A DNA stretch of 64,000 nucleotides, taken from NCBI RefSeq assembly GCF_027257935.1, contig NZ_JANZKW010000002.1:496001-560000 (forward strand). The letters run 5' to 3'. Shown piece after piece: positions 44,199 through 53,122 of the stretch. Both the position numbers and the translations under genes were made by a program. How positions within the stretch are numbered: the first letter of the stretch is position 1; every line of letters begins with the position of its first letter. Below the pieces are notes generated by a model. The model saw nothing but the letters and a program-made list of their open reading frames with translations, did not search any database and had not been told where the DNA came from. The DNA is from Chitinimonas sp. BJYL2. Lineage in GTDB: Bacteria; Pseudomonadota; Gammaproteobacteria; Burkholderiales; Chitinimonadaceae.

Positions 44199-44996
44199 TT
44201 AGTGAGCGGCAGCGTGGCCGGCCAGCTGCACGTAGATGGGTTGGTAAGGTTCGAGCTGGGTGACCGCAATCAGGCCTTCCTTGGTCAGCTCCAGCACCGC
44301 AATGAAGCTCACGACCAGCATGCCGACACCGCGCGTGGTATCGAAGAGTGTGGTGAACTCAAGATGACGGCCATCGGCGAGCTGCTTGAGGATACTGCTC
44401 ATCTGCTCGCGCACGCTGAGCTCGTCCGGTTTGACAGTGTGATGCTTGTGGTGCTTGGCGCGCGCAATCAGCCCCATCCAGGCCTGTTTCAGATCGGCCG
44501 GTGACACCTCAGGCAAGCGCACGACCATCTCGCGATCAAACCAGACACTGACCCAGCTGAAATCACGGCCCGCCACGGGCAGCTGATCGAGCTCGAAAGC
44601 AGCCAGTTTCATCTGCTCGTACTCGAGCAGACGCCGCACCAGCTCGGCGCGCGGATCGTGGCCATCGTCCTCGGTCGCCGTGGGTGCGCGTGGCAGCAAC
44701 ATACGCGATTTGATCTCGATCAGTAGCGCGGCCATCAGCAGGTATTCGGCCGCCAGCTCCAGCCGCTGCACCCGCATGGCTTCGACGTAATCCATGTACT
44801 GGCGCGTAACGGCCGCCATGGGGATATCGAGGATATCGAGGTTCTGCTTGCGGATCAGATACAGCAGCAGGTCGAGCGGGCCTTCAAAGCGCTCCAGCAT
44901 TACCCGCAGCGCATCGGGCGGGATGTAGAGGTCGGGCGGCAGCTCGGTCACCGCCTCGCCGAACACCCGCGCCAGCGGCTCGACCGGCAGGTTCAT
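44199..44996 (-). CDS. scpA: Segregation and condensation protein A
   Basis: The 265-residue kleisin subunit has the typical 'VMLERFEGPLDLLLYLIRKQ' opening and 'LAAEYLLMAALLIEIKSRML' that follow the SMC-binding helix. It bridges the two heads of SMC with ScpB. The start overlaps the stop of the CNNM/CBS gene by one base (TGATG type), so the three genes form one operon. The tail ends 'YVQLAGHAAAH'. Confidence 0.95.
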   Translation of the reverse strand: MNLPVEPLARVFGEAVTELPPDLYIPPDALRVMLERFEGPLDLLLYLIRKQNLDILDIPMAAVTRQYMDYVEAMRVQRLELAAEYLLMAALLIEIKSRMLLPRAPTATEDDGHDPRAELVRRLLEYEQMKLAAFELDQLPVAGRDFSWVSVWFDREMVVRLPEVSPADLKQAWMGLIARAKHHKHHTVKPDELSVREQMSSILKQLADGRHLEFTTLFDTTRGVGMLVVSFIAVLELTKEGLIAVTQLEPYQPIYVQLAGHAAAH

Positions 44997-46315
44997 CAGT
45001 CGAGGCCGGGCTCGCCGGGCTCCAGCTCGGTGTCAGCCGACGGGTCACGGCTGGCGAGTACCTTGTCGATACGCTTGCCGTCCATATCCACCACTTCGAA
45101 GATCCAGCCGCCCCAGTCGAGCTTGTCGGCTGTCTGCGGCAGACGGCCGAGCAAAAGCATGAGCATGCCGGCCAGCGTATGGTAGCGGCCTTTGTCTTCC
45201 TCTGGCACATCGCGCAAACCCAGGCGATCCTTGAGTTCGGGTACCGGGATCAGGCCATCCAGCAGCCAGCTGCCGTCGTCGCGCTGGACCGCCCAGGCGT
45301 CTTCGATATCGGCCGGCTTGAACTCGCCGGTAATCGCTTCGAGCAAGTCTTGCAGCGTGACCAAGCCCTGGATCTCGCCATACTCGTCGATCACCAGCGC
45401 CATCTGCACGGCGGTCTGGCGGAAGTTTTCCAGCAGTTCCATGCCGGTGAGGGTTTCGGGCACATAGACAACGGGCTGCAAATGAGCCGAGAAGTCCGCT
45501 TCCTTGCCGCGCAGCGTCTGGCCCAGAATCTGTTTGGCCGTGGCGATCCCCAGCACTTCATCCAGGCCACCATGGCACACCGGGTAGCGCGAGTGATCCG
45601 TGTCGGCAATCTTCTCCAGATTGACGCGGCGATCATCATCGGTATCCAGATAGACGATTTCAGATCGTGGTGTCATCAGCGAACCGATCTGGCGATCGTC
45701 AAGACGGAACACGTTGCGCACCATCTCGTGCTCATGCTGTTCGATCACGCCCGACTCCGAGCCCTCGGCGAGCATGGCGTGGATCTCTTCCTGGGTCACG
45801 GTGTTCGATTGCTCACGCACGCCCAGGCTCTTGAGAATGACATCGGTCGAGGCAGCCAGCAGGCGCACGAACGGCTTGGTCAGCGTGGCCAACCATTGCA
45901 TGGGGCGCGAAACCAGGCGGGCAATCGGCTCGGGATAGACCTGACCGATGCGCTTGGGCACCAGCTCGCCAACCACGATGGCGATATAGGTAATGCACAC
46001 CACCACCAGCACCAGCGCCAGCAGCGTTGCAACCTCGGCATCCATGCCGACACTGATCAACCAGAGCGAGAAAGGGCCAGCCAGTGCGGCTTCACCCACG
46101 ATACCGGAGAGCACGCCGATCGACGTGATGCCGATCTGGACTGTAGAAAGAAAACGGGTCGGATTTTCACCGAGCTTGATGGCGGCAGCGGCGCCGACAT
46201 CGCCGGCCTCGGCCTGTAGTTGCAGGCGGGCACGGCGCGCGGTGACCAGTGCGATTTCGGACATGGCAAACAAGCCATTGAGTACGATCAGTCCGAAAAG
46301 AAAAGCGATTTCCAT
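44996..46315 (-). CDS. CNNM/hemolysin-family membrane protein with CBS pair and CorC domain
   Basis: The 439-residue protein has an N-terminal CNNM (DUF21) membrane domain with about four helices ('AFLFGLIVLNGLFAMSEIAL'), a CBS pair (about 200-330, 'LMTPRSEIVYLDTDDDRRVN') and a C-terminal CorC_HlyC domain. Family members such as YtfL, MpfA and CorB act in Mg2+ or cation export and homeostasis; the hemolysin name is historical. It is the first gene of the scpA-scpB operon, an arrangement that need not reflect function. Confidence 0.93.
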   Translation of the reverse strand: MEIAFLFGLIVLNGLFAMSEIALVTARRARLQLQAEAGDVGAAAAIKLGENPTRFLSTVQIGITSIGVLSGIVGEAALAGPFSLWLISVGMDAEVATLLALVLVVVCITYIAIVVGELVPKRIGQVYPEPIARLVSRPMQWLATLTKPFVRLLAASTDVILKSLGVREQSNTVTQEEIHAMLAEGSESGVIEQHEHEMVRNVFRLDDRQIGSLMTPRSEIVYLDTDDDRRVNLEKIADTDHSRYPVCHGGLDEVLGIATAKQILGQTLRGKEADFSAHLQPVVYVPETLTGMELLENFRQTAVQMALVIDEYGEIQGLVTLQDLLEAITGEFKPADIEDAWAVQRDDGSWLLDGLIPVPELKDRLGLRDVPEEDKGRYHTLAGMLMLLLGRLPQTADKLDWGGWIFEVVDMDGKRIDKVLASRDPSADTELEPGEPGLD

Positions 46316-46406
46316 TGAAGGGAAAAGGGAGTGGCAGAACCGTTAGTGTAACCGCCAGCCCCCTGCGACGCGAAAAAAACCGGGCAAACCGTTGCGCCAG
46401 CCGCGC

Positions 46407-47078
46407 TCAAACCCCAACAAGCAATCCATGTAGCAGTTCGGACGCGCCGTTCCAGATGATCTGCACACCGATGCAAAGCAGAATGAAGGCCGTGAGCCGC
46501 AGGAACACCGTGAGGCCGTTTTCGCCCAGCCATTCAAGCAAGCGATGAGCGTAGCGGTAGCAGAAATAGACGGTAAAACAGACCAGCACGATGCCGATCA
46601 GGCCACCGGCCACATTGAGCGCATCAATCCCGCCACGCGAACGCAGCGTAACGCCCAGCGTAATTGCAATCGAGATGGAACCTGGGCCGATGGTGAACGG
46701 GAAGGTCAGCGGGAAGAACGCCCGGCGCAGGTTACTGACGGCACCGGCAGGCACCTCGGGCTTCTGTTCCAGGCTATGGTCCTCGACATTGAGCAGGCGC
46801 CAACCCGCTGCAGCCACCACGATACCGCCACCCACCTTCACGACAGCCAGCGAAATGCCAAAGAACTTGAGCAGATAGGTGCCCACGAACATGGCCCCCA
46901 GCAGCATGAAGAAGCTGTTGATGGCGACCTTCTTGGCAATGATGCGGCGATCCTGCTCGCTGCTGCCGTGGGTGTAGGTCAGGAAAATCGGCGAGGCACC
47001 CGGCGGATTGATGATGGGGATCAGCGCCGTCAGCACCAGCAGGATACTTTTGATGAATTCAATGAGATCAGTGTTCAT
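46407..47078 (-). CDS. MarC-family integral membrane protein
   Basis: The start is taken at the ATG at 47078 ('MNTDLIEFIKSILLVLTALI'), giving 223 residues; a start seven codons upstream is possible. Six hydrophobic helices and 'PIINPPGASPIFLTYTHG' mark the MarC/YhgN/SnatA group. SnatA-like members transport small neutral amino acids, while MarC itself has no proven function despite its name. It lies 91 bases upstream of the CNNM gene on the same strand. Confidence 0.92.
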   Translation of the reverse strand: MNTDLIEFIKSILLVLTALIPIINPPGASPIFLTYTHGSSEQDRRIIAKKVAINSFFMLLGAMFVGTYLLKFFGISLAVVKVGGGIVVAAAGWRLLNVEDHSLEQKPEVPAGAVSNLRRAFFPLTFPFTIGPGSISIAITLGVTLRSRGGIDALNVAGGLIGIVLVCFTVYFCYRYAHRLLEWLGENGLTVFLRLTAFILLCIGVQIIWNGASELLHGLLVGV

Positions 47079-47180
47079 GGCCGGATGATGGCAGCGCACG
47101 TCGCGGCTGTGAATCCCGCTGATTGCCTAAAAATGTGGCACCCATGTTAAAGCCATTGTGATCAGGCACTTGGGTGACTT

Positions 47181-47223
47181 GTGCACAGCTCGCCCACAGG
47201 GTTGTACGGGCAAACCTGTGCAC
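47181..47223. terminator. Nested inverted repeat between the sensor kinase and marC genes
   Basis: GTGCACAG and CTGTGCAC (outer) and GCCC and GGGC (inner) pair across 43 bases. It lies 14 bases past the kinase stop on the minus strand, where a terminator would be. Each outer arm is itself self-complementary in GTGCAC, so protein binding is also possible. Confidence 0.5.
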
Positions 47224-47236
47224 GGCCCCGCGCCAG

Positions 47237-48574
47237 TCAAAAGGACCCGGAATGCGGTTCCGCCGGAAACAGCAGTGAAACACGCAGCCCCCCGGTATTG
47301 GAGAACTGCAGCGTCGCACCGTGCAGGGCCGCTACACGCCTTACGATGGAGAGCCCCAGGCCGCTGCCGGGCCGCTCGCTCCCGGCACGGAAGAATCGCT
47401 CGCCCAGCTTAGCCAGCACGGCGTCCGGCACACCTGGGCCGGCATCACACACGGTGAGGCTGACACCCTGTGTCCTGGTTTCCACCCGCGCCAGAACCTG
47501 GCCGCCTGCCGGCGAATGCGCCACCGCGTTGTCCACCAGATTCCGGATGGCCAGCCTCAGCAAGCCCTCTGATCCGGTGACCAGTCCCCCATCGCCTTCC
47601 AGTGCCAGGTCGACATGCTGCTGCAGTGCTGCGCTGCTGGCGTCCGCCAGCACCGACCGCACCAAGGCATGAAGATCGAGACGCTGCAGATCATCCAGAC
47701 CCGCCAAATGATCCAGCCGGGCCAGTGTCAGCAACTGGCTGGTCAGCCGGCTCGCCCGCTCGATACCCTGGATGGCATGCTGAAGCGCCTGCTGGCGCCG
47801 TGCCGGGTCTACCTCCCCTTGCGCCACCTCGACCTGGGCTCGGATTGCCGCCAGCGGAGTGCGCAATTCATGCGAGGCATCCGCCGTGAAACGGCGTTCG
47901 TTATCCAGCGCCGTACTCACGCGAGCCAGCAAGAGATTGATCTCGGCAAGCAGCGGTGCCGCTTCCTGCGGGGTTGCCCGCACCGCCAGCGGGGCCAGAT
48001 CGTCGGGGCGGCGGCCAGCCACCTGGCGCGACAACTCGGCCAAGGGTGCCAAGCCACGCCCCACAGCCCACCACAGCAGCCCAACCATCAAGGTGAGCGA
48101 CACCACCCAGGGCCCGGCCAGCCCCGCAGCCAGGCTGGCTGCCAGTTCTTCACGTTCATGCAGGGGTCGCGCCACCGCCAGCCAGCGGCGACTGGTCTTG
48201 TCGTGCACACGCAATACCCGCCAGTCACCCTCGGCGAGATGCAGGTAAGCCAGACGTGCCGGTGCAGGTTCGAAAGGAATCAGCGGTGCGGACTCCCCCT
48301 TGAGCAGGATCTCTCCCTGCTCGGTCCAGATCTGGGCCACAAAAGCATCATCGTCGTTGAACTGCTGGAAAGCCGGCGCATCAATCGCCGCTTGAATCTG
48401 CGACAGATCCAGCTGGAACAAGGTCGCCGCCACTTGCTCCAGCTGCGAATCGAACATCTCGTCCACTTCGACCAGGGTTTCCCGGTAGGCCAACAAGGCC
48501 ATCAGCAGCCATAGCGGCGCCAGCACGGCCAGTTGCAGCACAATCAACCGATAACGCAGGCTGCGTGATTTCAT
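47237..48574 (-). CDS. Sensor histidine kinase, QseC/PmrB-like
   Basis: The 445-residue kinase has TM1 (about 10-28), a periplasmic sensor (about 30-165), TM2 (about 168-188), a short linker, HisKA with 'FTADASHELRTPLAAIRAQV' and a HATPase domain with 'RPGSGLGLSIVRRVAALHGA'. The layout matches QseC/PmrB-type kinases. It is downstream of, and overlaps by four bases, the OmpR-type regulator gene (ATGA). Together with the PmrA-type box upstream of the PepSY gene it is probably the control system of the cytochrome operon next door. Confidence 0.95.
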   Translation of the reverse strand: MKSRSLRYRLIVLQLAVLAPLWLLMALLAYRETLVEVDEMFDSQLEQVAATLFQLDLSQIQAAIDAPAFQQFNDDDAFVAQIWTEQGEILLKGESAPLIPFEPAPARLAYLHLAEGDWRVLRVHDKTSRRWLAVARPLHEREELAASLAAGLAGPWVVSLTLMVGLLWWAVGRGLAPLAELSRQVAGRRPDDLAPLAVRATPQEAAPLLAEINLLLARVSTALDNERRFTADASHELRTPLAAIRAQVEVAQGEVDPARRQQALQHAIQGIERASRLTSQLLTLARLDHLAGLDDLQRLDLHALVRSVLADASSAALQQHVDLALEGDGGLVTGSEGLLRLAIRNLVDNAVAHSPAGGQVLARVETRTQGVSLTVCDAGPGVPDAVLAKLGERFFRAGSERPGSGLGLSIVRRVAALHGATLQFSNTGGLRVSLLFPAEPHSGSF

Positions 48575-49236
48575 CGCTTCTCCGGGTTCAGCAGATAACC
48601 CACACCACGCAGGGTCTTGATCCAGTCGTTACCGAGTTTTTTGCGCAAATGGTGGATATGCACCTCGATGGCATTGCTCTCGACTTCTTCACCCCAGCCA
48701 TACAGGGCTTCCTCGATCTGCTCGCGGCCCAGCGGACGCTCGGGCTGGCCGATCAGCAAGGCAAGCACATCGAACTCGCGTACCGACAACTCCACGCTAC
48801 GCTCACCCACGCTCACCTGCCGCCGCGCCGGATCGAGCGCCAGATCGCCAAAACGGAAAACCGCCTCGCTCACCCCGCTACTACGCCGGATCAGGGCGCG
48901 CAGCCGCGCAGCCAGTTCAGCCATGGCGACGGGTTTGACCAGATAATCATCCGCACCACCATCGAGGCCAGTCACCCGGTCTTCGATGCTGTCCCGCGCG
49001 GTCAACATCAGCACCGGGGTGGCATCACCGCGCTGCCGAACGCGGCGCAACACGGTCAGGCCATCGGCGCGCGGCAGGTTCCAGTCGAGTACCACCGCAG
49101 AAAAACGGTGGGTATTGAGCGCCAGCTCGGCGGCGGCACCATCCTGCACCCAATCCACTACATAGCCGGCCTGGATCAGGCCTGCACGCAGGCCATCGCC
49201 CAGCAATCGGTCGTCTTCTACCAGCAGGATACGCAT
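48571..49236 (-). CDS. OmpR-family response regulator, QseB/PmrA-like
   Basis: The 221-residue protein has a receiver with the phosphorylation site in 'AVVLDWNLPRADGL' and a C-terminal winged helix ('LSVREFDVLALLIGQPERPL', 'VEVHIHHLRKKLG'-like text). Size and text fit the QseB/PmrA group, which binds direct repeats of the CTTAAG type. Such a repeat lies upstream of the PepSY gene at 50658-50674. It is the first gene of the pair with the sensor kinase and follows the frameshifted gene by 78 bases, so all may be one transcript. Confidence 0.95.
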   Translation of the reverse strand: MRILLVEDDRLLGDGLRAGLIQAGYVVDWVQDGAAAELALNTHRFSAVVLDWNLPRADGLTVLRRVRQRGDATPVLMLTARDSIEDRVTGLDGGADDYLVKPVAMAELAARLRALIRRSSGVSEAVFRFGDLALDPARRQVSVGERSVELSVREFDVLALLIGQPERPLGREQIEEALYGWGEEVESNAIEVHIHHLRKKLGNDWIKTLRGVGYLLNPEKR

Positions 49237-49314
49237 CGTGTGTCAGCGGGTTCTCAGTGAAGGGCCGGATGCTTGGCCAGCCCTGTTGTTGATGCAAACC
49301 AGTTGATATGTACT

Positions 49315-49798
49315 TTATCGGCGACGCCGGCGCCCCAGGCCGCCATGGCTACAGGCCCAGGCAGTGGCCTGATACCAGTTGATCGCATCGACCAGCAGCG
49401 CGGATCATTGGCCGCTACTTGAGCAGCGCCATCGGCCTCGTTGGGCACCAGCACCCGGGCACCGCGGCGGGTATCGAGCTTGACCAGCTTGCCATCGCCC
49501 AGAAACCCAAGTCCTGATAGGTGCCGATGAACGCACGCTCGCGCCCTGCTTCCAAGTTGAAGAGATCGTAGCCCAGGAAGCGGCTGGTGTAGCTGATATC
49601 TGCACCAGATGGGCCAGCCCCCGGCTCCACCGCCGGCCCGGTTTTGCACAGCAGCGCCAGCCGGGTCAGCAGCGACAGCACGACAAACACGCCACCGAGT
49701 ATCAGCCCAAGGCCCGAAGCGCGATGCCAGCCAACGGCATGCCAGCGAGCCGGCAGTACACGCTGCAGTGGCAAATCATCCAGCAAGATATCGCTCAT
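49315..49798 (-). pseudogene. Frameshifted single-pass membrane protein gene in the cytochrome b561 operon
   Basis: The start overlaps the b561 stop (ATGA), and the N-terminus reads well: soluble head, one helix (about 28-50) and 'SRFLGYDLFNLEAGRERAFI'. At about 49505 the sense switches frame: 'TYQDLGF' runs into 'LGDGKLVKLDTRRGARVLVP' only after a one-base shift. A second shift near 49405 is needed to read 'LLVDAINWYQATAWA' and a stop at 49315. Two shifts in 484 bases mean either a decaying gene or assembly errors. The intact product would be about 160 residues and unknown. Confidence 0.6.
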
Positions 49799-50349
49799 GG
49801 GGCTGCCACATGGTCGTTGCTGACGCTTTTTTTGCCGTGCACCATGGCGGCAATCAGGTTGTCGCGCTCATGCAGGCTGGCCATGATGGCGGCCAGCACA
49901 TGCAGGGGCACCAGGACCATCAGGCTGTTGGCCAATGCCTCATGGATTTCCTCCACCCACTCCTCGCCCCAGAACATGTCCGTACCCATGAGCCAGCCAG
50001 TGAGGCCAAGACCCAGCAGCACGCTCCACAGGGCCAGCATCATCAACATGCCCAGCGGGTTGTGGCCCAGATAACGCGGCGCCTTGCCCTGCCATAGGGC
50101 CGAAACATAGGCCGTTATCCGCTGTGGCGTAGGCAGTTCTGTCCACAGGCGCGCGTGACCGGGCCCCACCCAACCCCATACCAGCCGGATCAGCACCAGT
50201 GCGACCACGGTGTAGCCCGCATAGCGATGCCAGGTTTCGCCGTCCTCATTGAGAAAGTTGCCCAGCACCAGCAAGGCAACCGTCCAGTGCGTCAGGCGGA
50301 CCAGCGGGTCCCACACCGCCACGCGCGCAGTCGGGGAGACGGCGTTCAT
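49795..50349 (-). CDS. Cytochrome b561 / di-heme b-type membrane protein
   Basis: The 184-residue protein has four hydrophobic helices with heme-ligand His residues in 'DPLVRLTHWTVALLV', 'ETWHRYAGYTVVALVLIRLV', 'EWVEEIHEALANSLM' and 'LVPLHVLAAIMASLHER'. This is the Cytb561/Ni-Fe hydrogenase b-subunit fold. It should carry electrons across the inner membrane. The start overlaps the stop of the PepSY gene by four bases, and its own stop overlaps the frameshifted gene. Such b561-PepSY pairs next to a QseBC-like system recur in proteobacteria. Confidence 0.93.
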   Translation of the reverse strand: MNAVSPTARVAVWDPLVRLTHWTVALLVLGNFLNEDGETWHRYAGYTVVALVLIRLVWGWVGPGHARLWTELPTPQRITAYVSALWQGKAPRYLGHNPLGMLMMLALWSVLLGLGLTGWLMGTDMFWGEEWVEEIHEALANSLMVLVPLHVLAAIMASLHERDNLIAAMVHGKKSVSNDHVAAP

Positions 50350-50609
50350 GATTCGATGCGCTGCTTGACCGGCAGGCCCTTGACCGGATCGAAGTAGATT
50401 TCAACCTTGCGGCCAGCCTTGTCGTGGCCATAGATCTCGTAGCAGTGGTCCAGCACCTTGAACTTCTTAATCTGGTAGCCATCGGCCTTGAGCTTTTGCT
50501 GGAACTGCTCGGGCGCTTGCCAGCGGTCCTTGGGTTCCGAAGTGCAAACGGGCGACGCTAGCGCGGCGGCGGAGAAGGTAGTCAGCAGACAGGCGATCAG
50601 GGTCTTCAT
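50346..50609 (-). CDS. Secreted PepSY-domain protein
   Basis: The 87-residue protein has a signal peptide ('MKTLIACLLTTFSAAALA') and one PepSY domain ('LKADGYQIKKFKVLDHCYEI', 'GRKVEIYFDPVKGLPVKQ'). Two Cys residues in the mature part may form a disulfide. PepSY domains are thought to inhibit or bind proteins or ions in the periplasm; here it probably works with the coupled b561 protein. A PmrA-type box lies about 50 bases upstream. It is the first gene of the operon. Confidence 0.92.
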   Translation of the reverse strand: MKTLIACLLTTFSAAALASPVCTSEPKDRWQAPEQFQQKLKADGYQIKKFKVLDHCYEIYGHDKAGRKVEIYFDPVKGLPVKQRIES

Positions 50610-50657
50610 CTTGCACTCCAGCTTGTGAACGGGATGTGCGTATTGAAGCGATCAAGG

Positions 50658-50674
50658 CTTAAACCAGGCTTAAG
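50658..50674 (-). promoter_or_regulatory. PmrA/QseB-type box upstream of the PepSY-cytochrome operon
   Basis: On the minus strand the sequence is CTTAAG-N5-TTTAAG, matching the PmrA-box consensus YTTAAK-N5-YTTAAK exactly. It lies 49 bases upstream of the PepSY start codon, in the -35 region of a likely promoter. The adjacent OmpR-family regulator is the obvious candidate to bind it. Confidence 0.65.
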
Positions 50675-50790
50675 GCCAGCGAGGCAGCGGGAATATATCC
50701 AAATTAGGCTGGAGACGCCGGGCATGCCGGACTATGCTGCGGACAAAGCCACCACCCCGGTCAACCCGCGCGTCTCGACACCCTATCGCC

Positions 50791-52350
50791 ATGCCGCTGC
50801 CACCCGACCTGATCGCTGACCTGCACCTGTCCGACCTGGCTGCCGAGCCACACTGGCCCTCCGCACTGGTGACCGGCGCGGCCCACTATGCCGATGCTGA
50901 AACGCGCGGCATCGTCTCGCCCATCAATGGCATGGGCTTGGGCAGTTTTGCGCCTGCCACCACGGGGCTGGTCAATCATGCGGTTGAAGCCGCACATGGT
51001 GCCTACCTCAAATGGCGTACGGTGCCCGCACCGATGCGTGGCGAGCTGGTTCGGGTGATTGGCGTCAAGCTACGGCAGCGCAAGCTGGCGCTTGCCCGTC
51101 TGATCACGCTGGAGGTAGGCAAGATCAACAGCGAAGCCGAGGGCGAGGTGCAGGAGTGCATCGATATCTGCGACTACGCACTGGGGCTGTCGCGCCAGCT
51201 ACATGGCCTCACCATGGCGAGCGAGCGCCCGCAGCACCGGATGATGGAGCAGTGGCACCCGCTCGGCGCCGTAGGCGTGATCACCGCCTTCAATTTCCCC
51301 ATGGCCGTCTGGGCCTGGAACGCCATGCTGGCGCTGGTGTGCGGGAATGCCGTGGTCTGGAAACCCAGCGAGAAAACGCCACTCTGTGCGATTGCCTTGC
51401 ACCGGCTGGTAGAAGAGGCGGTTGATGAACTGAGTGATCGTGTCCCCGCCCATGTCTGCCAGCTTTTGCTGGGTGATCGCCATGCAGGGGCCCATCTGGC
51501 GGCCCATCCGCTGATTCCCCTGGTATCGGCTACCGGCTCTACCCGGCTGGGGCGCGCTGTCGCACAGAGTGTGGTGGGTCGCCTTGGCCGATCCTTGCTT
51601 GAACTGGGGGGAAACAATGCCCTGATTGTCGCGCCCAGCGCCAATCTGGAACTCGCCTTGCGTGCCATCGTGTTCGCCGCTGCGGGCACGGCAGGCCAGC
51701 GCTGCACCAGTTTGCGCCGGCTGATCGCCCACGAAAGCCTGATCGAGCCGCTGTGCAACCGCATCGCCCAAGCTTTCAACAGCCTGCCGATTGGCGACCC
51801 GCGAGATGACCATAACCTGGTTGGTCCCCTGATTGATGCCGAAGCCTATTGGGCCATGCAGCAAGCTCTGCAGGCAGTGGCACAGCAAGGCGGGCAGCTC
51901 CTGACTGGCGGCGAACGCATCACGTCGAATGTGCCAGACACCGGTTATTACGTGCGCCCAGCGCTGGTGCGCGTGCCCGGCAATCTCCCTATCGTGTGCG
52001 AGGAAACCTTCGCGCCCATCCTCTACGTCATGCCCTATAGCGAGATGCTTGACGCCATCGACCTCAACAATGGCGTTGGCCAGGGTCTGAGTTCGGCGAT
52101 CTTTACCGATAGCGTGCGGGAGGCCGAGTGGTTCCTTGGCCCTGCCGGGTCAGATTGCGGCATTGCCAATGTCAATATCGGCACCAGCGGCGCCGAAATC
52201 GGTGGCGCATTTGGCGGAGAAAAAGAAACCGGCGGTGGCCGCGAATCCGGCTCGGACTGCTGGAAGAACTACATGCGGCGCGTCACCAATACGGTGAACT
52301 ACGGAGATAGCCTGCCACTGGCGCAGGGCGTGCGTTTTGATGTGCCCTGA
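50791..52350 (+). CDS. amaB: L-piperidine-6-carboxylate / aminoadipate-semialdehyde dehydrogenase (ALDH7-type)
   Basis: The start is taken at the ATG at 50791 ('MPLPPDLIADLHLSDL'); a frame from 50734 adds an unlikely Arg-rich tail. The 519-residue enzyme has the ALDH7/antiquitin features 'GVITAFNFPMAVWAWNAML', 'LLELGGNNALIV' and the catalytic Cys in 'AAGTAGQRCTSLRRL'. Close bacterial relatives oxidise piperideine-6-carboxylate (aminoadipate semialdehyde) in lysine catabolism. No other lysine catabolic gene is adjacent. An orphan binding protein gene overlaps its 3' end by 11 bases. Confidence 0.9.
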   Translation: MPLPPDLIADLHLSDLAAEPHWPSALVTGAAHYADAETRGIVSPINGMGLGSFAPATTGLVNHAVEAAHGAYLKWRTVPAPMRGELVRVIGVKLRQRKLALARLITLEVGKINSEAEGEVQECIDICDYALGLSRQLHGLTMASERPQHRMMEQWHPLGAVGVITAFNFPMAVWAWNAMLALVCGNAVVWKPSEKTPLCAIALHRLVEEAVDELSDRVPAHVCQLLLGDRHAGAHLAAHPLIPLVSATGSTRLGRAVAQSVVGRLGRSLLELGGNNALIVAPSANLELALRAIVFAAAGTAGQRCTSLRRLIAHESLIEPLCNRIAQAFNSLPIGDPRDDHNLVGPLIDAEAYWAMQQALQAVAQQGGQLLTGGERITSNVPDTGYYVRPALVRVPGNLPIVCEETFAPILYVMPYSEMLDAIDLNNGVGQGLSSAIFTDSVREAEWFLGPAGSDCGIANVNIGTSGAEIGGAFGGEKETGGGRESGSDCWKNYMRRVTNTVNYGDSLPLAQGVRFDVP

Positions 52351-53122
52351 GCACCAGCCCACCCGTCTGCCGATCCGTCTGGCGCTGCTCTTGGTCATGG
52401 GGCTATGCGCGCAGGCGGCGGATCTTCCCCCTTTGCGCATCCTTGTCGATACCAGTACCGAAATGCCGTTCGCGCGGATTGCTGGAGGCAGGTTGGTGGA
52501 GGGGCTATACATGGACATCGGCAGCGCGCTGGCCGGCGCGATGGGACGCAACGCCACCTTCAAGGCCCTGCCCAGACGACGGCTTGCCACCGAGATTGAA
52601 TCCGGCGGCTCGGATCTGATCTGCCTCTACAAGCCGCAGTGGTTACCCGGCGCCTTCGACTGGAGCCAGCCATTCGTGCCCATTACCGAAATACTGGTGA
52701 GCGCGCGTACGGCCAAGCGTCCTGAACGACTGAGCGACCTCGCAGGTCAACCCATCGGCTCGGTCCTTGGTTTTGAACACCCCGAGGTCAGCGCCGCACT
52801 GGGCACCCGCTTTGTTCGCGACAACGCGCCTCACGCGGCGGCCAATCTGCGCAAACTCGAAGCAGGCCGGATGCAGCACGCGCTGTTCGTGCAATTGTTC
52901 TTCGATTACATGGTGGCGCAGAACAAGGTCAACGTCGCGCTGCACCCGCCCTTAGTGGTAGGCAACAATCTGACCCAATGCGCCGTTTCTCGCCGCGGCC
53001 AGGTCCGAGTGGCAGAGGTGGATGCCGCTATCCGCCAGCTGAACGCCAGTGGCGCGATCACACGGTTGTTGAACCGCTATCGTCCACCCCAAACCGAGGC
53101 GCCCTCGGTTGCACGCCCTTGA
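52340..53122 (+). CDS. Orphan periplasmic solute-binding protein (SBP_bac_3-like)
   Basis: The start is taken at the ATG at 52340 inside the dehydrogenase gene's end, giving 260 residues; a TTG just before it is also possible. A signal peptide ('RLALLLVMGLCAQAA') is followed by the amino-acid-binding fold: 'PPLRILVDTSTEMPFARI', 'VEGLYMDIGSALAGAMG' and 'LSDLAGQPIGSVLGFEHP'. No ABC permease is nearby. Overlap with the ALDH7 gene suggests coupled expression and perhaps a lysine or aminoadipate ligand, but that is inference. The tail 'RPPQTEAPSVARP' is Pro-rich. Confidence 0.85.
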   Translation: MCPEHQPTRLPIRLALLLVMGLCAQAADLPPLRILVDTSTEMPFARIAGGRLVEGLYMDIGSALAGAMGRNATFKALPRRRLATEIESGGSDLICLYKPQWLPGAFDWSQPFVPITEILVSARTAKRPERLSDLAGQPIGSVLGFEHPEVSAALGTRFVRDNAPHAAANLRKLEAGRMQHALFVQLFFDYMVAQNKVNVALHPPLVVGNNLTQCAVSRRGQVRVAEVDAAIRQLNASGAITRLLNRYRPPQTEAPSVARP

